From the NCBI GenBank assembly GCA_020746875.1, contig JAGTJL010000016.1:1798001-1862000 (forward strand): a stretch of 64,000 nucleotides of DNA, given 5' to 3'. The stretch comes from Rhexocercosporidium sp. MPI-PUGE-AT-0058. Taxonomy: Eukaryota > Ascomycota > Leotiomycetes > Helotiales. A program made the translations under genes and the position numbers. Positions 11,095 to 21,375 of this stretch are shown in pieces (the stretch's first letter is position 1; each line of letters opens with the position of its first letter). Below the pieces are notes generated by a model. The model was not told the origin of the DNA and made no database searches. It saw only the letters and a list, made by a program, of their open reading frames with translations.

Positions 11095-12322
11095 CTAAAA
11101 ATCTAACTCCTCAGGGTCCCAAGGAAGGTCTTCGTCTGCAACGCTCGCACAGAGGAAATAATCGGCCAAACCCTCGTTGGCCTCACCAGCCACTAAATGA
11201 CTTCCACTCAGCTTCAGCCTATTCTCAAGAAGTTGGTGAATACTCTTGAGATTGGAAAGTTCGGGGAAGCCGACTACCAGATTTCTGAAATAGGAGGGGA
11301 AGGTCATTGCGTCTCCATAAATGATGTTGTCGATCGCATGAGGATCGAGAGCCGCGGCGTCAAAATTATGGGCAAATCGGAATGTGGTCATATCATGCGC
11401 CCTGGTTAACAAATGCTGCATGACAGTGGAGATTCTGGTTGATATTTCGCCGTGCGCACATCTTGCAAGCGATCGTAGACGCCTGTCATTCAGATTTCGA
11501 TATTCTGGGTGGTTGTGTGGGCCAACAATCCATACCAGAGCCTCTCTGAAGAGCAACGCGTTGCGGATCTTAGTGGCCGCGACCAGTAAATCGAGGGATT
11601 TATATCGAATGTCCGTAACAAATTGTGGGCTTCTCATCATAGCACCATCAAATGTTCGCGATAGTGTTGGCAGAGCACAGTAGTAGTCTGCCAGTTCAAC
11701 AAGTTCCAAGAACTCATTGGCATCAACGATAGCGTAAGGATGATTATAGACGGCACATAGAAATTTTTCGAATGCAGATGTTTCTCCTTTGATGTTCCCT
11801 TCGAAGCCTGAGAGATCATATGGCTCATTCTATGGTATGTCAGTAATGAGGTACTGATATCTGAAACGAATAACGTGCCTTGGCCCCTCTGCAAACAAGA
11901 TGCCACTCTTCCTTTGCGTCAACTTTTGTGACCCAATCGTACTTGAAAGGTTGACCATTTGATGCGACTCCGAATGTGCCAAACGAAGTACAGTCGGTGG
12001 TGCTCCAAGTCGGGGCAGTCGGTAGTCTACCATTGGCAGCCGTAACTACGACAGTGCCGGAATTGCTAGAAGCTGGCTCGTAGGCGCTCGTAGAACCTTG
12101 GTCGGGAGTAGCGGCATCATTGCTTGCAATACTGGAAGTTTTGTCGGCGGAGTCAAGGAACTTCCTAAAGAAGGCGGAGTGTAGTTTGAGAATCATAGAG
12201 TGAACCTGAAATTCTTGGTCGAAGACTGTGAGGCGAGTATCTGGCTTGAGACCTGGACTGAAGAAGACAATTGGAGACATGTTGTCGTCGATCTTCTGTT
12301 TCTTGGGTACGGGAGGTGCCAT
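11095..12322 (-). CDS. BTB/POZ-like domain protein (copy 4, intact)
   Basis: Two exons, 12322-11879 and 11829-11095, encode 392 residues. The intron between them has a GC donor (GCACGT) and AG acceptor; this is the only choice that keeps the frame and it lies at the same protein position as in copies 2 and 3. The N-terminus is MAPPVPKKQK, followed by the BTB core LTVFDQEFQVHSMILKLHSA and a Ser/Thr-rich insert. Then come FKYDWVTKVD, LADYYCALPTLS, KIRNALLFREALVWIVG and the full C-terminal ADEDLPWDPEELDF. It is the best-preserved copy with the canonical intron. BTB proteins usually act as dimerising adaptors. No role for this lineage is known to me. Bases 10381-11094, between copies 3 and 4, show no gene. 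Confidence 0.75.
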
Positions 12323-13448
12323 GGCTTTCGAGACGTGTTATCGATTCGCTCAAGCTTGGAGGCTTGGATTTTTTTCAGACGTTGCGACAGCGATAGGAGC
12401 TATTGGGGACTGGGTTTATATATGCGGGATTGGGGGTGCTAGTGTACTTTCTCCGAGGCTAGCGCTCTCGCCTGTTTCTTCTGTGCTTCGTTCCCTTGGG
12501 TGAATAGAAGATTGTCATTCTTAGACCCAAGTTGAGGCGAGCGCTAGGGCTCCAGGGCTTGAAAGCCTCTTGCTTTGTGCTGGCTTCAGACGAAAGGTGA
12601 ACATTCATGCCGAGCATGAGCCACTTCAGCATAATTTATTCATTTCAAGTCGAGTATTCATTTGTTTTCTCCTATATTTTTGCGATGTTGCGCTGTAACA
12701 TCTACTAGGAGATATAGCCAAAGACGGCCTCTCAGCCTCCACTTTATGCTAGAAGAATTATAGGTGCGGTTGCAATAGAAGGGCGGAAATTTTTAATCCT
12801 CCCTCGCTGCATCAAAGGTACCTCACCTAATGCATCTCACCTCAGCGGTTGAAAAGCCAGCAATAAATCTATAACTCTCTCTTATTTTTTTCTTTCTCAA
12901 AGTCATTAACAGTTTGAGCTCATATCACCTAAAAAAAACACGTGCCTCATCAATCATCGTCATCAATCTCGGGACAGAGAAAGAATGTGTCAAATATCGA
13001 ACAAGATCCTAAAGAAAGAGGTGACCATGGCGATTATGTTGAGAATTTTCGTGCAAAATCCGAATTCGAGGAATGTGTTGATTGGGAAGAAAGGCGAAGT
13101 TCTGGCGTGAATGCATCTCGTCAAGAAAGCGGGAAAGGGACCGGTGTTGACCTCGCTTAATTCCAGCAACTTCGATTTTCAACCTACTACCACACATCCT
13201 TTCCAAATGATGGACTCTCATAGTGAAGAGATTAAATGGGTAGGCTACTGACGTGAAGAACACTTCAAAAAGTAAATGGTAGGTACGGCAGAGAGATTTT
13301 GTCATGCGATTTTTGCACTACTCTGCTTCTGGCGTAGCTCCCACCAAAGAGCTCTCGCGGAATGCGTTCTGTTTGCTTCAATTTCCCTCTATCAAAAGAC
13401 TTTGTTCAAGGCCAAATTCTATTGGAAACCCGTATTCCAGTATTTAGG

Positions 13449-16013
13449 ATGCCGAACGCTTCACACTTTGGCTCGTTCCATACGATGGACAACTTCAACC
13501 CGAAAGATCCAGCACAGTGGTTCAACAAGCACGCCAAGAGTGGAGAGATTGCGATGCCCTCTTCCTTTCCGTCGCCAGAAGAAGCCCGTCAAGAAGCGAA
13601 TGCTAGAATCACCAGCATTCTATCAAATTACAATCTACTTGGTCAAATCCTGGACAGACATGAAGCAACGATCAGGAAGAGATGGCTGAAAAAGACCAAG
13701 AAGCAACAGCGATTGATTCTGCTTCAAGCTTGACCTAACATGGCACCCTCTCACCGTCCGGATTTCGAAGCTCTCAAACGCGAGGAGTCTGCTCCGCGCC
13801 CCAATGGAGTGACTGCGTTCAGAGATTGGTTTATGTGGCCTAGTATCAACCTCGAAGATTTGACGCTGAAGAGAAGCATGCTGCACTTTCTTCACAGTCG
13901 AGGGCGGCATCCACCAAGCACCTTTGCCCGTTCGGACTACAATCGTACTGGACTTGCGTATACGAGCGGAGCTGTGGGCACTCCATTTCTCAATAAACAC
14001 ACAATGTATCTGGATGGCGAAACACCGACTAAATACGGGAGACTCGTCTCATGGGACGATGACGAAGATGCTTTCGAGGATTCCAAGTCTGGCCGAGCCT
14101 TCGCGATCGATCCTGGCCAGGGACTATTGAGTCTTGAAATCCAGGAGAGAATCATGACATTCCTCATAGAGAGTTGCAAGATCATTCTGCACGATTTGAA
14201 CGAGTCTGGGTCACTGTGCGATCCAGAATTTCCTGTTGAAGCGGCCCTTTCCAAGATCACTACAGATGCATCCGAATATCCTACCGTTGTAGCACTCGCC
14301 ATCGAGAGACAATATCGCCCTCCGATTGTATTTGATTACAAGCGAATGCGTAGTATCGTAAGCGCAAAGTGCGCAGAGGCAGAGGATCACATCTGGTCAT
14401 TGAGGGAGGACCCGTCCTATTTCGCAGACACAATTACGGAATGGAGTGAACATCGACGCGAGAGGCTACCAGATACCAATGGAGACGATCATCCAGTAGG
14501 CCCGAAAGTGACACAAGACCATGCACTATTCTGGGAACGTGTGATTGCATTCGCGGCTGCAAATTCATACGGCTCGCTCATCAACTGGAACATTATTGAG
14601 AGGCAGCTTAGGACTCTCGAGGCACTTCATGAGAAGTACTCCACTGTCATGTCTCCCGAAAAGACACTCCCTCACGAATATCTAAAAGCACTTCTCACAT
14701 TCCGACAAATGTAAGAACATGTACAATTTCCCCTGCCATGGAATTCAGTGGAACTAACTGACTCGATCAGGCTCACAGAAGCTCAAAGACGCGTGATGAC
14801 AAATCTTGAGAATGACGCCGCAGCATCACCCCCTCTAAGATGCCACTACGTTCGTCAGCCTCAAAGTTCCCACACCACTGCAATAACAATTATGCAGCTC
14901 CCTTTGCCTCAACGGGCCAAGGGCAAAGACAATTTACTGTTCATTCTTGAAATCCTTTGGGACCCGATCAAGACGTTCAAGTTCGGTCTTTCCGATCTCT
15001 TAGACCAGCTAGAACATCTTATCATCGACGATCCCAGCCAAAAGGCACGACTTTCGCCCAAGGTAACGGATCTCATTTCAGACTTGGGCATTTTTGCGCA
15101 ACTCCGCGATGAGCTTGATAATTATCAACCATGGGCAGCTGGTATGGACTATGAGTTTTCAAAAGTCCATGAAGAGATCGAGAAGGACGTCTTTGCTCAA
15201 TTCAGTGCGCGGCAGATTATTGACAGCAACATGAAATATGTTTCGACCGGCCTCGAAGCTCTTGGCGCGCCTGTTGTAACAGGATTTCGAAATACGCACA
15301 AGAGATTCTACTATCCCTCCGAAAAGAGGAGGACGAAGGAGAATCACGAGGCAATGCGTCAAGCAGAAGCTGAGTTGGATGCCTTTTGGGCAAAATTCGA
15401 TGCGAAATACAAGTACAAGGTCGGCAAGACTATCAATGAGATTGTGGAGGGGTTTCTCTTTGAGAAGCGCGATCTGAAGAGGACACCAGAGTGGGTGGCA
15501 CTTACCGAGGTTATTGCCAAGAAGAGCAGGAAGGAAGCGCTTGAAAAGTCGTTTTCGAGATTCGACTTGGAAACCGATGATTCGTCTGCTCAAAAGTTGT
15601 CGAAGACATCGAAGACAAAACCGAAGACAAAAGGCCAGGCAAGCACATCCCAGGCAGACTCTGCCGAACCAGAGATCCAATCCACCCATGAAGATACACA
15701 GCCAATATTCCACGTCGACCCACGATCACTCAAAGTCTTCAGGACTCTTTTCTTTACTCCCAATCAGACGGACACACCTGGTGAAATCCCATGGTTGGAC
15801 TTCCTCCATGCAATGGATAAAACGGGCTTCAAAATCGAGAAGTTGTACGGCTCCGTGTGGCATTTCGAGCCCACGAAATTGGATGTCGAGCGAGACATCA
15901 ACTTTCATGAGCCACATCCGCACAGCAAGATCCCGTATAAGATTGCCCGGCGGATGGGCAGGCGATTGGGGAGAGCTTATGGCTGGCATGTGGGGATGTT
16001 CGTTGTGCAATAA
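13449..16013 (+). CDS. Large fungal-specific conserved protein, with one in-frame TGA
   Basis: The frame from MPNASHFGSF (ATG 13449; alternative ATG 13485) runs to TGA at 13731-13733 and continues in the same frame as PNMAPSHRPDFEAL. A 60-base intron (14711-14770) joins QM to LTEAQRR, and the frame ends at 16013. The full length would be about 834 residues. From memory, this ascomycete family has LL.AWP followed by HRPD at this point, so TGA probably replaces TGG. If the stop is real, translation could restart at ATG 13740 (MAPSHRPDF). There is no known enzyme motif. The C-terminus has GFKIEKLYGSVWHFEP and FHEPHPHSKIP, then RRLGRAYGWH, which resembles the HicA-like double-stranded-RNA-binding fold. 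Function is unknown. The upstream interval 12323-13448 has no supported gene. Confidence 0.6.
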
Positions 16014-16519
16014 TGCACAAGTCTTTGTCTATTAGCTACAGAGCGTGGACGAGATGGTCTTAAAAAGGAGTTCTTCTTCTACCTCTCAGATGATTTCTGA
16101 TTTCCGGGGGGAGGGGAATTCAACTTGTGAGATCCAGAGTGCAGCTTTGGTATCATTATCTGAATCACGTTAGAATCTTGACGACTTTGTGTAGCACAAG
16201 TAAGAATCAATATCATACTAGCTACATTTAAAGAAAAGCTTGAATCGAAGCGCCAAGTGAACGGGAAATAGTTCAGAGTCCGCTCTATCTCGAAGAATAT
16301 TTTTGGTGCACACTGGTCTTCGCGCGAATGCGTGTTGTTGATGCGGAAGAGCTGCCTCGCTTGTTTGGCGCTAGCCACGGCACCATTTTGTCAATCTGCT
16401 CTCCTCCTCCTCCTCCTCGCATTCTCGTTCTTTTCTCCCAACACCATCGGCAAATAGCGAGGTACCTCCCTGCCGGTCTCGAGTCCGTACCTTACCAAAG
16501 CCAACATAAAACGAACCTT

Positions 16520-17522
16520 GACCCTCAAGCTTCACTCGCAGTACTTCGTCAAGTTTCTCATATCTGCGGATAAGGCCGCTGGCACGAGTCCAGGATGCTT
16601 CAAGTATAATTGGGTAACCAAGATTGTTGATGAGGGGAAGGATTCGCAGTTAGTTTGTTCTGGTCCTAAGGTATGTGTTGATCTCGGTTACGCGTAGAAA
16701 GATGGGGCCACAGGGTGACAACCATATTTACAGGCCGGTGATCTCAAGCTTGCTGGATGGAAATTGGAACCCCAAGGAGCATGTATTCAGTTTTACCAGA
16801 AAAAAAGCATTCCATACCATTCTCAAGGCCATGTATGGATTACCGTATATCCTGAATTGCGACCACAACATTGAAACCATGACGAAGCTAGCCCGATCCT
16901 ACAGTACATGTGTCTTCCAGTCATCTATCGAACTCTCGATAGTGCTATTGTGAGAAGTACACTCTCTTATCAGGTACCCATCCGCTTGTTCTCGAATACC
17001 ATGCTATCGGCTGCAGTTGAGCTCAAACATAAGACACTTTTCAAAGATGCTTTGACCTAGTCGCTAATTAGGACCCTTCTGAAAACACGAAGTTTCACGA
17101 CACTGCCGACAAACAGCTGAAGAACTTGGCCCAGCTTCATTACTACAAACTTCGCTCAATGGTTCTGGACCAATACCAAAGTAGTATTATTGCGATTTTG
17201 TAAGACTGCGCTTTTGAGGGAAGTGAGAGCTATAGCCACGGTGTCTTCACGCGAGCCATTGCTCTGCTGAAGTTACCATGATGCAGCAGAGTGAAGATCG
17301 ATCTTCTCTTACTCTAAGATTGTTGAAGATCCTGTGCGAAGAAGCCAAAAAATGGACGACGAAGACGGCATGCACGAGCAACGGAAGTGGCTTTTGAGGA
17401 ATGGCTTGAGCATGAATTGAGGTGTGCTGAGAAACGCTGGGTCGGAAGCTTCTAATTGCGCTGACTACTTATTTTTCAGCACCATCGATGGAGATGATGA
17501 CTATCCGTGGGATGTGATTTAA
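16520..17522 (+). pseudogene. BTB/POZ-like family copy 5, heavily decayed
   Basis: Family landmarks appear in order but in different frames. TLKLHSQYFVKFL, FKYNWVTKI and LVCSGPK are followed by a donor-like GTATGT at about 16671. Next come FHTILKAMYGLPYIL and TKLARSYS; a frameshift near 16912 is needed to reach LPVIYRTLDSAIV. Then comes ELKHKTLFKDALT with a TAG stop, then ADKQLKNLAQLHYYK, and finally DDDYPWDVI with TAA at 17520-17522. The N-terminal KKQK segment is not recognisable. Multiple stops and shifts make this non-functional. Bases 16014-16519 hold no gene. Confidence 0.65.
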
Positions 17523-18246
17523 TTGGATTGGTGATCTTGAGTCTGCACTCAACGCTACAGTTTAATAAATGACTGTCTTCCTTCCTACCAGCGGAATGTA
17601 ATACTTGGATCTCATCTGAGAAACTCTCGACAGACGAACTCCATCCATCCAACCTGTCTTCTCCTCAGTCAACACCTTTTCATCTCTAAAGGCGCACTGT
17701 CGCAGCAGGTGAATGTCTGTAAAGACATACAGCTACATATACAAGTTCATATTTAAGGCTCCTTTCATTTCAAGTCCTCGCACTTACGTCTCAGCGACAT
17801 GAAAATCCCCTTTTCCTCCTAAGTTGGTCATTTCGCATTTCGCATTTCGCAACGTAGATCTGGATCTGTCTTTGCTCCTCCGCATTCTCGAATTTGCAGG
17901 TCATCACCTGTTTCATGTTCTGCTTTCTTTCAGGGGGATAGAATGGAATATGAATGCGATGCAACATCAAACCTTGAGCTTGGGATAGAGTGCGAAGTGC
18001 AGAGTGTAGAGTGAAAAAACAATGTATACAGTATCCAGGCGAGCAGACTCGAAATGCAAGTGAAGAACACGGGAGATGAAGATCTAATTATGACATGTGA
18101 CGAGATATCACAACTTCTGGGACTGCACTGCAGCTGCTTTAATTTTTTTCTTTTTTGGTCTTGGTCCATCCATTCGTAAGTCATGCTATGCTCTATCTAC
18201 CAAACCCCCCTCCCTTTCCCACACTTAGAATAAATCTCATGCCACT

Positions 18247-19416
18247 CTAATTCGTAACACTCCTCAACGCCATCGCTCCCAAAACACTAACCTCCAACTC
18301 CCTCCTCGCATCCAGCCCCTTCCCTACAACAAGGCCATTCAATTTATAAACCTTCCTCACCCGCTTCTCATCGACCCCCGCTCTCAAAACCTCATCGCTG
18401 AACGGCGCATTAACCCCCTCTATCACGGACGCGAGGTGTGTTTCTGTGGCTGAAAAGGTGCGGGGTGTGGAGGGGGTGGAGAGTTTGAGGATTAGCAGGG
18501 AGGTGGTGGTGGGTGTGATGCCGAAGCGGCGGAAGGATTCTGCAATCTAGGTAGAGGGGACGGAGATGTTAGCTGGATGCGGGCTCGGAGGGGACTATGA
18601 ATAGAAATTGAGTTCGAGATTGAGTTTGACGTGGATGGGGAGAGATGGGTAAATTGGCTTGGCGAGCGAGAGGAGGAAAGAGGGTTGATGAGTCAGTGAG
18701 TGAGGTGGGCCGCGCATCGACCACCTCTCGTGATCTTTCGTTCTTCTGTTTCCTAACCAACGCAGAGATCCGCGAATCTCGAACCGAGGGGCCGAAACCA
18801 GGACAAAGGGAGAGGAGGAGTACTCCGTAGAAGAAGAAAAAGGAGAAGAAGAAAAAGGAGGAGGAGGAGGAGGAGGAGACGACATACATTGTTATTAGGA
18901 GATAACGAGAATACAATCTCGGAATGTACATTGCGGCTCCTGAGTCTGTTCTCCAGCATGTCGTTTACGGCACGGTAGGCGGCTGCTAGGATGTGTGTTT
19001 TGGAGAGGATCTGTGGAGCGGATTTGTCAGTTATTAGTTTTCTTGGCATTTACATGAATTTGTATGAGAAGGTCGAAAGCGGTATTGGAAACAAGATCGA
19101 CTCCATGGGTGAAGCGGGGGACAACAGGTATATAGCACGTGACCCAACATATCCAGAATTTTCTGCGGGGTAATCCAGCATACGCACCGAACCTGGACAG
19201 GACAGGGGAAAGGCATCAGGGTGAGGGAGAGAGAGAGGGAGGAGAGGCGGGACAAACCACACTAGCATCAATCAAAGCATACTCAAAATCGGTGTTCCCG
19301 GCTAGAAGCTGCTGGTGCAAGAACGAGGCGTTGGTGACGTTGTGGTAGAGCGCTATGTGGAGGTCGTGGTTGGGTGGAAGGTGCTCGAGGTGGATGGTTT
19401 GGAGGTGGTGGGCCAT
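18247..19416 (-). CDS. CGI121: EKC/KEOPS complex subunit Cgi121
   Basis: Three exons on the minus strand (19416-19258, 19010-18888, 18546-18247) give 193 residues, the usual size. Recognisable blocks are [38 protein letters not shown] and [21 protein letters not shown]. Cgi121 binds Bud32 and tRNA in the KEOPS complex, which makes the N6-threonylcarbamoyl adenosine at position 37 of ANN-decoding tRNAs and also affects telomeres and transcription. The two introns are long for this window (247 and 341 bases). The second contains a purine-rich tract. Exon phases are all zero, which supports the model. Bases 17523-18246 downstream show no gene. Confidence 0.85.
18829..18880 (+). repeat. Purine tract (GAA/GGA) inside a Cgi121 intron
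   Basis: An almost pure A/G stretch (GAAGAAGAAAAAGGAG..., then repeated GGA) lies in the second Cgi121 intron. On the transcribed minus strand it reads as a long polypyrimidine tract. Confidence 0.8.
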
Positions 19417-21287
19417 TTTCTTCTTCTTTTTCCTCTTCTTTTTGGTTAGAGTGTGCCTATTCTTAAGGTAGGGCTGATGGCTGTAGAGGATGGAAGGGCG
19501 GTGGGTTGTGAGGGTCTGGTTGATACCCACGGCTACAGTAGGTTGCCAGAAGTGAGGATGTGGAGAGGGCTTCAGCCTTGTGAGATGGAGGACGCCTTCA
19601 GAGGGTTGTGGGTCATGAGTGGATTGATGCAGGATGTTTTGCTTTGCAGCCTTCGCTTGTTTTGTTTTTTTTGACGGCTGGGTCGCTGGGTTGGGCGGGC
19701 GAGATATCCGAGGGGATGCAGCTGGGTGCGGCTGCAGGACACGAGAAAAGGAGGTGAGTGATGGGTGGGTGGATGGATGGAATGAATGCCTTTCCACGTG
19801 GGAATTAGGCACGTAGCGGTGAGGCACGCAAAGGAAACCCCGGTTGGAAGTGATTAATATAGTAACGTGTCTTGAAGAATTCGTGTAGTGAGTGTAGGGT
19901 TGAGTGGCAAGCTGGCCCGGCCGGCTGGGTGTGGGTGCGTGCGTGCAGAGTTGTGACGATGAAGAAATGGGGGGGAGGGAAGTGCAGGCGAGGCGAATGG
20001 CTTCGACTTGCCTTACCTTACCTTAGCGACTCCAAACCAAAGTAAGTATGGACGGAAGTGCGTGCCAACTACCGAATCTACGGAGTAGATGGGAAGCTTA
20101 TTTTATTGCCGGTGGTGGTAATGTAACGCAAATGCATTGCCGGCGCCGTCAATGGGGCTTGACGATTGGAGAGTGATACTGAGACCGACCGAGGACGATG
20201 GTTCGAGTTCATTTTTGCCTCGATTTATTCGGGTTGGCGTCCTTTCCACACACCCACCCACCACCCAAATAGATTTGCAACAGAGGGAAAAGCTGAGCAT
20301 GATGCTGGAAGCCTCGTCACGTAGCTCCTATCAGAGTTCGACGGTGACCGGCCGGCTGAGACGCGTGAACCATGCCATGCCATGGCGTCGCCAAGGCTGA
20401 ATGGTTGTTGTCCGAGATGTGTGAGTCTCTGATTGAGGAGCGCCAAGAGAAAGGGAATTTGAGGATTCTTGTATGACTTGCGGGGGAAAGTGAAAGGCTG
20501 GGCATCAATTCTGTGCCGCTGAGGGAAGTTGCGCGTGAGTACTTCCGTGCAATATGCTTCTTGTTGCTACAGCTTGCGGTGCAGCTTGAGCTCATGGAGC
20601 AGCCGGAACGCAGGGCTGGCTTTTGGGAGAGAGTGATGGGGTACCTCCGCCTTCAGAACATCTTCAAGACACCCACCACCGCCACCAACCTCTCTGCAGC
20701 ATGCAGTCTATTCTGACGTCCGTCCTACATGACTGCATCACGGGCGTTGATCGGTGTGAGCTCGCTTGCACTGCATCATTCATCGGGTAGAGTATTGCAG
20801 AGTGCATTGTGCCAACTCTCGTACCTTGCTTGGCTTGGCTGCCTCGTAATTCGGCGTGATCATGAGCAGAATCCTACGCCTTGATAGGCCACTGGGCTTG
20901 GCACCGAGTGTATGGCAAGTATAATCTTGGCCGAGATGGGAGACGCCAAGAATATACTAAGACTGCCTCAGGGTTTGTTTGCTAGAAACCCCTTGGGAAG
21001 TGCAGCCGCCAAGGCCAGAGCAGGACGGTCGAAAACCTGAAGACGCAGTTCCTGCGTGCTGCGGTCTCTTGGCTGAAGACCGAGGGGAAGCTGTGGTCTG
21101 CTTTGTTAAGAGGATAAACCTCCACGTCGCACTTCTTTCTCATGCTCCCAAAAACAAAACAAAAATTTACCTTTTTTCATTGCTGAACTATCCGCCTCCT
21201 CTATGTGGCATTCAAAGGCGTGAGAGTCAGCAAGTCCCGCCAGTCCAGTCCAGTCAGTCCGGTCAGTCCGGTCTGGTCCTGTACCCA

Positions 21288-21327
21288 AGTCAGTCAGTCA
21301 GTCAGTCAGTCAGTCAGTCAGTCAGTC
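21288..21327 (+). repeat. CAGT tetranucleotide microsatellite
   Basis: About ten tandem CAGT units end just before TCTAGCCC, about 50 bases upstream of the transcription-factor start codon, so the repeat probably lies in its 5' leader. The rest of 19417-21375 shows no gene. Confidence 0.85.
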
Positions 21328-21375
21328 TAGCCCATCTCGAACTAGCGCCGGTTCACCCCCCAAGTGCCGCTCAAA

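Noticed and set aside
18569..18931. Minus-strand frames rich in Ser and Phe over the purine tract
   Set aside because: They cover the second intron of Cgi121 and reflect low-complexity GAA/GGA sequence read in antisense.
21241..21330. CAGT repeat considered as a CRISPR-like array
   Set aside because: Units are four bases with no spacers; it is a microsatellite.
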